The position numbers and the translations under genes were made by a program. 64,000 nucleotides of DNA from Dioscorea cayenensis subsp. rotundata. Lineage: Eukaryota; Streptophyta; Magnoliopsida; Dioscoreales; Dioscoreaceae. Position 1 is the stretch's first letter; each line of letters starts with the position of its first letter. Below, piece after piece: positions 24,530 through 35,800 of the stretch. The stretch is taken from assembly GCF_009730915.1 (NCBI RefSeq), contig NC_052474.1, forward strand, positions 4,933,501 through 4,997,500, read 5' to 3'. Under the pieces are notes generated by a model. The model saw only the letters and a list, made by a program, of their open reading frames with translations, was not told where the DNA came from and did no database searches.

Positions 24530-25250
24530 TCAGTAGGTATTAATCTGTTTGGTCTTGTGAACAGAGGAAAGCATACAAATAACAAGTAAAGCGATGACAG
24601 CAACGAAAGAACAAGCCAGAGATATCTGAACCCTTTTGCAGAACTTGCCAAACATGGAGCACACCTGAGACCAGCCTGTATGCACATTTCCTTTCTTCCC
24701 TAAATACCCGATCGCCGTCGCCGATGAGACCGCCGATATTGCTAGCACCATCACCACCTGCCAAGTTCATCAAAACACGTACACTTAACTCAAAACCATG
24801 CAAAAGGATAAATGTCTTAAAAACAATTAAGGAGAAGGTTACTGGTTACACACCAGATCCAACAAGTGAAGAAGATAACCGTTCAAAAGAGTTGAAAGAA
24901 AACCCAGTGATACCAGTGAATAAACACAGATAATCACATTCCCAATCACAAAGAACCTGAATTCCATGCAAAAAGAACATAACATGTATCAAGATGAAAG
25001 AAAAGCATGCAGCTTGCAGCATTAATCAGTAATAATGAAGTCATGAGCTAGCTCACACAAAAGCTGGAGAAGACTTGAAGCTAGCACTCATCTCAAGGCC
25101 AAGGACTTGAACTGTTTGCTTGTTGAAAACCATGACTAAAGTTGCACTCAAAGTGGATATAAAGGCCAAGATCCTAAGAACAGTAGTCGTTCTCAGATAA
25201 TTCTTATTGACTTCATAATTTGGCCTTCTCTCTGCCTTCACCCCCTCCAT
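24530..25250 (-). CDS. CASP-like four-transmembrane protein (CASPL1 type)
   Basis: Three exons on the minus strand (25250-25057, 24956-24854, 24757-24530) encode 174 aa starting MEGVKAERRPNYEV. I chose the internal ATG at 25250 because the preceding ten codons are unlike family N-termini. Four hydrophobic segments are visible: about 25-45 (VLRILAFISTLSATLVMVF), 66-86 (FFVIGNVIICVYSLVSL), 99-118 (VVMVLAISAVSSATAIG) and 147-167 (SLACSFVAVIALLVIC). The SPAFVFF and GWSQVCSMFGKFC phrases are characteristic of the CASP-like/DUF588 family. Casparian strip membrane proteins organise wall-modifying domains in the plasma membrane; CASPL1 members are expressed more broadly and their exact roles are poorly known. 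All introns are GT-AG and the phases agree. Confidence 0.9.
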
Positions 25251-27132
25251 TGAAATCAGGTGAATGATAAGAAAACTCAAATGGTTTGATTTATAAAAGT
25301 TGGAGGTTGGATTGAGAGAGTTGTTGCTGAAAATGCGCAGGAGAAGTTGGGAGAGTGGAAGAATAGTTTCTTGTGAGATCCAATCACCGCTGGTTGTTGT
25401 TTTACTTGTCTCACCTTATACAAGTCATTGAGACAACAAATGGGTGCAAATTGCAAAAGCAGTAGCGTATGTACGAATTTATGTACACCGGGAGGTGAGA
25501 TTAGTGTTTTAATTAATTAGTTTTGTTTGAGTTGAATTGAATTGATCTCCTCTTTTTATGGGAGTTACGTTGAGATCCAAAAACCGCACGTATGTCCCTC
25601 CAACTTAGTTGCTGAGATCATCCGGGGCTTTTTAGGTGTTGGATTTCTACACGGAATAGCGTATATATAAAACTCTTATTGAGAAAACATTTTTCAATCA
25701 CCAGGACTTTTTTTCATTTATTAGTATCGAGTCTTTTGTATAATGTGTCCATCAGAAAAGATCTGCGATCAAACATAAAAACTCATATAAAATGAAAGTA
25801 TATGTGCTCATTAAATTTTTTTTGCGATTTTGCATATATATTTGATAGTGTTTGTTACGATGATTTGTGAATAAATTTTATTTTGGACCTCATTGTTTTG
25901 CTAATGATTTTTTTTTTTTAACGAAATTAACTAATTTCGATGTTTGGGAAGGGAATATATATGTGTGTGTGATATTTATTTTTGGAAATATTTTATAAAA
26001 TTCATGTATTGTTTTTTCTATTACGAAAAAGTTAGTCAAGAAGGTTCAATATCCAATAGATGTAAGTAAAGAATAAAGAAATTTTTTTGATTAATGAAAC
26101 TATATTCTCATGGTTTTTCATATTTCAGATGACTATAATTAACAAATCCCATAAAAAAGAAATCAAGACATTATAAACATTTCATTGTCAATGAGAAGAA
26201 CGAAGAATTAGTTGGTACTAACGCAAGTTGCATGTCAGGTGGTTCAAGATACCATTGTGCATAAGAGAACCATTTGGCTTTTGTCTAAGATATAAATGTC
26301 ATGTATCATTTCTTAAAAAAAAATGAATCTAGCTTGTGTTAATTAGAGGTTGTAATGTGTCAATGTTGTGCCCTTTTTTTCTTGTGTAGGTGGGGTTGAA
26401 GGACAAAGATTTTTATTTTTATTTCTCTATAGTTTGTTTATATAGATCAATAAGTTAATTAGTTGCAATTATTGATATGTAGGTATTGAATTTGACTTTT
26501 TATTTTGGTTGATATTTCTGATTAGTCATCAGATTAATTTTAAGCTTTCTAGGAGATGGAGACTAAATTCAGTTTTTCAAAGAGCATATGTCTAATTTCA
26601 TGTTCGATTTTATTTCCTTAAAATTTAATATAAATATTTCAATATAAAAAAAGCTCAAAACTCCAATCATTTTGCCATCTATTTGTGGAGGAGATAGTAT
26701 TTATCTTCACAAAGTCTCTCATATATATATATATTGTATAAAAAAATATTTTTGAAAGTTTGATTTCATTTTATTTTTTGTAATTTTATTTAAATGCAAC
26801 AATTAGAAAATTTTTAAACATGACCATTTTGATAGCAGAAAATAGTAAATTTTTTTTCTTAAAAAGGGAGAAGGGATCAAGTGATATGATAGTGGTTTAT
26901 CTATTTTATTTTTTTAAAAAAAATTAAACATGCTATATATTCCATCTATTTTTTAAATAATTATATATATAATTTATTAATACAATTAAGGACTCTCAAA
27001 TTAAAGCTTCTCAACTCACAATGCACAAAATTGGATTTGTGTGAAAACTATTATGAAGAGTTTTTTCTTCTTTTTAAAATTGTATGATAAAAAGTTTATC
27101 TCAAAAAAGTATTTAATTAGCCGTCTCTTTAC
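25251..27132. other. Intergenic DNA, no gene seen
   Basis: The upstream region of the CASP-like gene is followed by AT-rich DNA without recognisable coding potential. A possible plus-strand LINE 3' end (GTGGTTTATCTATTTT) lies near 26891, without a clear target-site duplication. Confidence 0.5.
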
Positions 27133-27166
27133 TAAGGTAGTGTTTGTTTGGAGGAATTTGGGGTTA

Positions 27167-27478
27167 CATGTAACTTGAGTTATTTAATTTTTAGAAATCC
27201 AATGTTTGTTTCACAGGATTCTAAAACTCATGTAACTTAGATTACATCCAATAAAAGATTTGGTTTTACGCCCAAATTGGGCGTAAAGGCGAAAACCCGG
27301 TAGTTGAAAATCCTTAGGTGATGTATATACTTGAGTTACTTGGTTTTTATAAATCCAGTGTTTGTTTCACAGGATTCTACAAACTCATATAACTCAGATT
27401 ACATCCAATAAAGGATTTGGTTTACGCCCAAATTGGGCGTAAGTCGAAATTCCAGAAATTGAAAATCCTTAGGTGATG

Positions 27479-27483
<5 letters not shown>
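27167..27483 (+). repeat. Tandem repeat (two units of about 160 bp), each with a GC palindrome
   Basis: Two adjacent units both contain CAATGTTTGTTTCACAGGATTCTA or a one-base variant, GATTACATCCAATAAA and GAAAATCCTTAGGTGATGTA. Each also holds a palindrome: in unit 1 the arms TTTACGCCCAA and TTGGGCGTAAA are separated by one base (about 27264-27286); unit 2 keeps 10-base arms (about 27422-27442). The units differ by small substitutions and indels. Confidence 0.8.
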
Positions 27484-27509
<26 letters not shown>

Positions 27510-27930
27510 ACATATACACATATACACATATACATATACACATACATATACAAAAATATATACACATGTACATATGCATATGCATATATACACACATACA
27601 TATACTTATACGCGCGCGCACACACACACACATATATATACATAGGTAAGTTTATATATACACACATACATATATACACTTCTACATATATACATATGCA
27701 TATACACACACATGTATATATATACCAATACATAGTATGTTTACATATACATATACTCATATACATATATGTATATATGTGCATATATTCATATATATAC
27801 ACACATATACATATACTTATATAGATATATATATATTTATATATATATATATATATATGTATATATTGATATACATGTACATAGATGTGCATGTATACAC
27901 ATATATACATACACTTATACACATGTGTTT
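27478..27930. repeat. Long compound (TA)n/(CA)n microsatellite
   Basis: About 450 bp of TATATACATATACACATA-type sequence with a short CGCGCGCACACACA segment near 27611. Long open frames here (Tyr/Ile/Cys/Val repeats on both strands) are artefacts of the repeat. Confidence 0.9.
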
Positions 27931-28110
27931 TCAATTCCAAATTTACAAATCCTTCTAAATAAACAAAAAAACTTATAATAATACAGTAATTTTAGTTACA
28001 CTCAACTAAACACAAAATTTGACTGCACTGTATTTTAAAAACCAAGTATTTCTATTTTATAATTAAAAATTCACTGCATTTAGAATTACATTCAACCAAA
28101 CACCACATAA

Positions 28111-29875
28111 TAGTAATAGCACTCTCGTAAACTCTCTCTCTATATATATTATAAAAGTTGTCTGTTTCATGGGCTTTGAGCATGACATTAGCCTTATTGC
28201 AACAAGTAACGCGCCTTGGTTTTTCATTCAATAAAACAAATCAGTCAAGTGCACTGTGATTCATCACTTAAATATCATTGGTTTTTTTTTTCCTGATAAA
28301 ATGAATAAAATAAAGATATATACTAACAGAAAAGGTTACAAAAATATTAAATAATTATAAAGAAAACTAGAAAACCGCTCAAAACTATAATGAATTATTT
28401 AAAAGCCCAAATAGACAAATATGTAACTTTTAGACAACAATTATGAGTAGGGTCATACATAAATAATAACTTTGATAAATTGAACATTAAATTTTTTTTT
28501 ATTGAGTTTATAATTATAAATTTAATTGATAATAAAATTGAATTTTTTTATTAATATATGTGTACAAGTAACACAATTGAATCTTCTAATTTTACTCAGT
28601 GCGACAATAGCTTCTAAAGATTAATAGTCATGGATGATAATTGAATTGGGTGAGCGTGAGGGCTAGGGGGAGGACGTGGCAACCCTACCGTAACTTGCAT
28701 ACCATATATCATGGCTTGCACATGCGCTGCTTTATTTTTTTATTTTGTCAATGTCACAATTGTTTCAACAGATTTTGCTTTAGCTTCATCTCATCCCGCT
28801 TGTCATTTTTTTAAAATAAAAATAGATATTTTAACTATTTATATTTTATTTATATTAATAATTAAAAAATTTATAATATCAAATTAAAAAATTAACAAAT
28901 ATTTTTTTAGCATTATATTTTTTAATTAATATATCATCAAAATACAAAGATATAATCAAAATGCACAATAAAATTGAGTGAATATAATCTTATTTATTTT
29001 GATTTGAAAATGAAAGAAAACCTACATATATGCAGGAACATTTAAGTAATTTTTTTTTTATGAAAGAGGTAAAGATTTACCAGAATCACCCATTCGTATT
29101 CTTCTTAAAAAAAAAACCCACCCATGTCCTATTTTTTAAGAGAAAACACCCATAAGAAACACTGATATAGACACAGTGACACGATATGACATAGTAATTT
29201 TTGAAAGTGAAGAATACGGATACGACAAAACATGACTATAAAAAATATTATATATATTTATATAAAATATTTATTATAAATATAAATCTATATATTTTTC
29301 ATATAATATATGTCATATACAAGTGTTCAAATTATCCGACACCATGTATGGTGGTGCCTACGGTGTATTTGTGCTAGACACGAGTACAATACGGGTACAT
29401 CAAGCTCTTTGAAGTGTATGTGCTTCATTGAAACATCACTGTCAAAGCGGATTAGGTAAAATTTGGGTTTTGCTATTTCACTTGACTCATACATAAGAGA
29501 GGTAAAAGTGTGTGTTTGATGTCGCTTGTGCAAATATCTTCAATTTTAAAATACGGAGAAAAATAAAATATTAATTCCTCTGTATAGATAGTACATGGGC
29601 ATTATATTTGAGCTTTTTTTTGGATTTAAATGGCCATAAAATTTTATAATTATGTCGCCAACCAGTATCTATTATGTATAAGTGGTAAGTCAAAGCAGCA
29701 ATGATCAATCATTGAACTGTTATGCAGCAGCCTAACCTCCACCGCGGGTGAGCATACCAGTACTCTCTTCAACTTCAAGTCTCAGTCTCCCTCCTCTGCA
29801 AGCTTACCAAAGATTGGGACGAAGCTCAACCATCCCGCGTCGTTGCCGCAGCCACCGCACCCTCATCGGACGCCG
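28111..29875. other. Intergenic DNA and acyltransferase gene promoter/leader
   Basis: Gene-free AT-rich DNA. The last 150 bases become C-rich and contain the probable 5' leader of the phytyl ester synthase gene. Confidence 0.5.
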
Positions 29876-32800
29876 ATGGAATGCCTCCCTGTGCCACCGG
29901 CGATGCCCTGCGCGGCTCTGAATCGTAGCCGCGTTCGGCTACCACGCGTCGTCCGGGGGATCGAACCGGTTACGGCGCCATTCGAAGGACGATCCAAGCT
30001 CGAGATGAAACCGATCCGGAAGGTCCTCGATGACTCTGTGATCGAGCCGGTGCGTGTGGCGGACTTCATCGAGAGATCTAAAGAGATTGTCCGGCCCGAC
30101 GGCGGTCCGGCGCGCTGGTTCTCTCCGCTGGAGGCTGGGTCTCGGACCGCTGGTTCCCCCCTTCTCCTCTATTTGCCCGGTTCGTATTTTTTTTAGTCTT
30201 TTGCCCCTGCTTCTGCTCCAAAGTACGGTATTGTCCTTCTGCCTGCTTCTTTGGATTCTGGGGATTTCTCGTCATCTGGAACGATTAATTTTATTAAAGT
30301 TACGGTTTTTATATATTTTTTTTACACTATTTAAGGAGTTAAGAAGCATTTTAAGTTTGGATTATGTGTATTCCGTTTAATAAGTAGAGGTTTTGCGTTA
30401 ATCTGGTGATTAATTTCTACTTACTTGTGTTAAATATTTCATTTTGATTTGAATGTAGATGCTAATGTATTTTAAACATTAACATTTACGTAAAAACTGG
30501 TTGAGTTGGGTGGCTTGTTCACCTTATTAATAATAAAAATAAAATAAAAATATCCTAAAAAATGGTTTCAAACAATTTGTACAAATGATACAATACTATT
30601 CTGAATTATTTGTAAAATTTTGTCATTATTATTATTTTGTTTTAAATGCAGGGATTGATGGTACAGGACTTGGATTGATTCAGCATCATCAGAGGCTGGG
30701 GAAGTAAGCCTGAGGATGTGATGGATTTTGCAGTCAGGTCTTTATCGCTGTTTAGTTTATTTAATCTGTGTCTTTGCTTATGGCTGCAGGATGTTTGACA
30801 TTTGGTGCTTGCATATCCCAGTTGCTGATCGCATGCCATTTGAAGGTTTTGAATTTTTTTTTTTAAAATCCTGCATGTCGACATCATATCTGCACTAGTG
30901 ATGTATGCATTGCAAAAGATTTTACATGATGCCATGATGTTTAATTTGCTTGTAGTGCAGTAGTGTTGTTGATGGTGCTCACTTTGGATGCGTGTATAAT
31001 ACAGAGTAGCAGTCAGGTTATGTACATGTTTTCATGCTTAATTATGTTGTTGTCACCTTCATGTACATAATTCAAATAGTTCCATACCCCTAAGCAGCTA
31101 CTTTCAATTCAATTCTGAAATTAATTAGGTGCTTCTACTTATGGGCCTCAAGCTAGGAGCCTCATGTTTCTGATGGGACATTTTTGTATGATGAGTTGCT
31201 TCATAATGCATTTTTTTTAAAGTACTGTTGTTTTAAGTTATAATAGACTAATAGCCACAGTGATTTGCAATGTGGCACTCCTTTGTGGGGTGTGTGTGTT
31301 GAAGTTCTTCTGCTGCATGCAGGTTTGGTGGAGTATGTAGAGAAGACAGCAAAGACAGAAAATTCTCACTTCCCAAACAAGCCTATTTATCTTGTTGGTG
31401 AATCGCTTGGTGCTTGCATTGCTCTTGCTGTAGCAACACGGAACCCAAATATTGATTTTATATTAATACTAGCCAATCCAGGTTTTCTTTAGATTTTCCA
31501 CTCGTTCAAGTGTTTTTTCATTGCATTAAATAATTGCACTATTACTACCTTCTTGTGAGTTGTTCATTTATTTTTGCATGAAATCATCTTACAGGAACAT
31601 CCTTTAATAATTCCCAAATGGAATCTCTGTTGTCCATATTGGATGTTGTTCCGGAACCATTTCATGCTGCCATCCCAAATCTCCTGAAGTTTCTGACAGG
31701 TTTGTAATGACCATAATTCTACTGAAACTCTGTAGTTGGTTTCAATACGAGAATATTTTACCACATGATTCTATATAATTCAACTAGTGGAGTTTTATGA
31801 ATAAGTTATGCAGGCTTCTGAAGGTGCAAAATTCCATGGTTTTGAGATGCTGACGTTTGCATAGATCAATTGAATAATCATTTAAAAGTTTTCCTTTCTA
31901 TTATATATGTTGTTCATATTGTCATTTGATTAAACATATTTGTCTTCATTATAATATGTTTATTCCACATGAAGATTAATGGGCGTGCTCACTTCTTCTG
32001 TGCTTTTCTTCCCCTATGGGCAATGGACGGTACTTAAACATGAAATAGTTGTCCAGATAAAGTGATGAATTTGTTTATCATGGAGGTAGGGTCTCTCTAA
32101 GTTGGTCATGTGGTTACCTGAGTTTTTTCTTTGACAAAGGAAAAGAAAAGAGAAGAATTTGCAGCAATGCTTGATGAGCTACTTGGGATGATAGAATTAT
32201 AGAAGGTGATTTTGGAATAATTGGGATTATGGACTTCACCGGTAGATAGATTTCATTGATTGCTTTTCTGCTTTTGTCAAGTTCATTGTTTTTTCTGCTA
32301 CATGGTTCAAATAAAAGCAACAAGACCAATCATAGATCCTTCTGAACTATATCTCACTTATAAATAGATTTCTTCAGTGGCTTAGTTCATGAAGTTATTG
32401 CAGTTTTGCTTTTATTATTTGATGATTAATAGGAAAGAATATACAATGAATACAAAATTATAGTGATTAGGAGAAACAATTCAGATTTTGAACCTAAAAA
32501 TGGCTTGGTCTTTTAATGAACTACTATTTGCAATTTTCACGTTAAGTTGCTAATGCTATTGCAGAGTGCCCACACAGTTCTGTTCTTGTTGTTGCTTTTT
32601 ATTATTTATTATTTTTTTTTATATATATATATATATATATATTTGGGTCTTTGACCCTTTTGGGGTGAGGCATGGGAGCCCTATAAAGGTATAGACCTTT
32701 TGCAATAGATGTTGTTTGCATACACAAGGATTTGAACATGAAACATTTGTTTAAGCAGCCCAAGCTTCTATCACTTGGGCAAACTTGCCAGTGTTCTATT

Positions 32801-35800
32801 CTCGTTTTATTATATGACAAAACTGTATAAGCACACAAATGATTTGGGTAGATATATTGGCACTGTTTTTCTTAAAATTGATGTGCTTATATTTCATAAA
32901 ATATATGTCTGGTTCTTTGTTAAAAGTTATCTTACCTGACAATTTTCTTTTCTTTTCTTCTCCTTTTTTAGCAAATGAGCAATTAGTTGTGACTGCATTC
33001 GATTATTCACTTTGGACGTGCATAACAATTTACTTTCTATTACTTACAGATTTTCCTTGCTTAAAGGGCAATAATGAACAACTTTTGAGAGTCCAAATGA
33101 ACAAATCATTCTTAGCTTATCATGTGGAATGTTTAGCTTAGGGTAAATGATATTATTTATATCTGGTTCTTTGTTGGAAATTATCTTGCCTAACAGATTT
33201 TGAAAAAGATTAATTAGTTGCGCAAATGAATTGATAATTTATTGCTTATTTACAAAGCATTTTCTTTTCATTGTGTACAAGTTTTTTTGGCTTTTAGGTA
33301 GTCCCTACATGATGACCTCGGGTTATATAGAAAATCAACCTTTTATTCCTGAAGTTGTTAAGGAATTATCTGAGAGCTTGGCTGATGCATTGAATTACTT
33401 CTCAGTAAGTTTCAATTTTAAGTATGCTAATATACCTGATCACAATTTTGCTATAATAAGTATTATGAAAAACTTAATTTGGGGGTGTCTTAGGAGGCAC
33501 TTGTGTGCATATTTCATTTGCATCATGGCATAACAGTTTGAGCTCTTGTTGGAACAAAGTTAAGCCTCTGAAACTTATGCAAGTGTCTGGTTTGTGTTGC
33601 AGTTCTTGGTCAATACATTACCAAAGGAATCTCTGCTTTGGAGATTGAAGATGCTCAAATCGGCATCTTTCTTTGTAAATTCTCGCCTTCATGCAATCGA
33701 AACTCAGATTTTGATACTTGCCAGGTTCCTACTTTTCTGATATTGTCACCATTTATTAATCAACACCACCACTTGTACTTGTTTCCTGGTTTGCGATTGG
33801 AGGCACAGAAGAATTGCTCCGTTGTTCGGAAAGCACAACAGGCTATTCATAGTTTTTGAAAACATTAGAATTAAGTCTCCAATCTAATGTTATGCTATTA
33901 TATAGCGTTGTCATTTTGTCTTTTTATATTATGAATAATTTAGATATTTTATCAGGTTAAAAATAGTGATGCCTTTGCAGAATGATATGTTTAATTAAAT
34001 CCTTTTATAGTGGAAGGGATCAGTTGTTGCCAAGCAGAGTTGAAGCTGAGAGGCTTTGTAAGGCCTTACCAAATGTCAGAGTTCGTCATTTCACAGACAA
34101 TAGTCATACAATTTTGCTGGTATTTGATTCTCATTTTTCCTCTTACTTTATTTTTTTGTTTTGTCCAATCTTTGAAGTTTAAATAGCTTTGGATCTATTA
34201 GAGTAACTAATAGTCCCACATTGATTAATTTGGTAAATATGAATTTGAATGTATAAACCTAAGTTTCGTCCTATCAGTTGAAGTTTTCAAGTTGAATAGG
34301 GAGGGGAAAATATGTTTGGTTTTCATATAACTTGGTATCATAGTTTAATTTGTTTATGATGTGACTAGTTAAAACAAGCTAGCACATATCATGGAGGCAT
34401 ATTAGAATAACTGATAATTGGTTAATTTGGAAAGATATAGATTTGAGAATATAAGCCTACGTCTCTCATGCTATTAGTTTAAGTTTTTAGGTTAAATTGA
34501 GCCTAGATTGTGGATCATGTCTTTCAATGATTGATCTTGTGATTTAAATTATTTTGTCTTCAGTGGATGAGTATGCCTATCTGTGCTGCACGTCTTAATT
34601 TGCAAGATATACCCCTTACGAAGCACTTAAATATAACCATAGGTATATTGAATGTCCACAAGCCTTTTCCCTGAAAAGTTTGACAAGCTTTATTTGGAAT
34701 AAGAGCTTCCCATGCCTGTTAGCTTTGTTATCTTTAATTTTTTTAATAATGTTTTTTTGAAGGTATTTCTTTACTATGAAAGTTAAATCAAGACAGTCAT
34801 GATTTGTACTAAGGTTTCTTGAATATTACTTCATGCCTATTACAAAATTTTCTTCTTGTGATAGGAAAGGGGAATTGATTTGGTGACAATCATAAAAGGT
34901 GCTGGATATTATCGTTGTTCAGGAAATATCGACTATGTAAAAGATTATAGAAGGCCTACTCCTCCTGAATTCCAAAAAGCATTACAAAATTACAGGTATT
35001 TTATTGTTTGTGCTTTATCCTAGTATACAAGATTCATTTTTTAATAAGTTTAAAACTTTAGACTCCTAATGTTTCCTATTGTCTTGCATGGTGTATCCAT
35101 GTATGGGTGTGTGTTTATGTTCCTTAGATGGGTTGATGATCTTGCTGACCCGGTAATGTTCTCAACTCTAGAGAACGGGAAAATGGTGAGAGGGCTTGAA
35201 GGAATACCTTGTGAGGGACCAGCTGTGCTTGTTGGATATCACATGTTAATGGGTTTTGATTTGGGTTCTCTGGTCTCACGGTTCTTGACTGAGAAAAATA
35301 TTCTTCTTCGAGGCATTGCACATCCATTTATGTTCAATAGAGCATCAGAATTGCTAATGCCAGATTCATCTTCTTTTGATGGAATGAGACTTATGGGTGC
35401 TGTTCCAGCCTCGTCAATTAATTTCTACAAGCTTTTATCGAGAAAAGAATTTGTTTTACTGTTTCCTGGGGGAGCACGAGAAGCTCTTCATAGAAAGGTA
35501 ACCTTTGGATTATTGGATTTTCTTTTCTCAATTGTGATTGTTTTTTTAAAGAGTAAAAATGAGATATGCTCTAGAGCCCATACTTTGAATTTACCATGTT
35601 GGAGCATAATGTCTTCTAAGGTTCTTTATTTAACATTGTAAACTATATCTTTGTGTGACTAATAGTTCTACATCGATTAATTTAGTAAATATAAATCTAA
35701 ATATATAAGCATAGGTCTCTCATTTTATTAAGTTTTTGGGTTAAATCAGATCAATATAATATATTTGGCTTGTATGTAATTGTAAAGTTAGCTTTTCTAA

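Larger units (their letters stand above)
27133..28110. mobile_element. Tourist/PIF-Harbinger-like non-autonomous DNA transposon
   Basis: A 972-bp block (27136-28107) is flanked by TAA on both sides (27133-27135 and 28108-28110), the usual target-site duplication of PIF/Harbinger and Tourist elements. Its ends are imperfect inverted repeats: GGTAGTGTTTGTTTGG at the left, and TGTGGTGTTTGGTTGA when the right end is read on the minus strand. Inside are a tandem repeat with a palindrome (27167-27483) and a long alternating purine-pyrimidine microsatellite (27478-27930). There is no transposase. The boundaries are my reading of the ends, without comparison to other copies. Confidence 0.55.

Noticed and set aside
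27422-27940. 172-codon Tyr/Ile/Cys-rich open frame
   Set aside because: Direct translation of a TATACA microsatellite.
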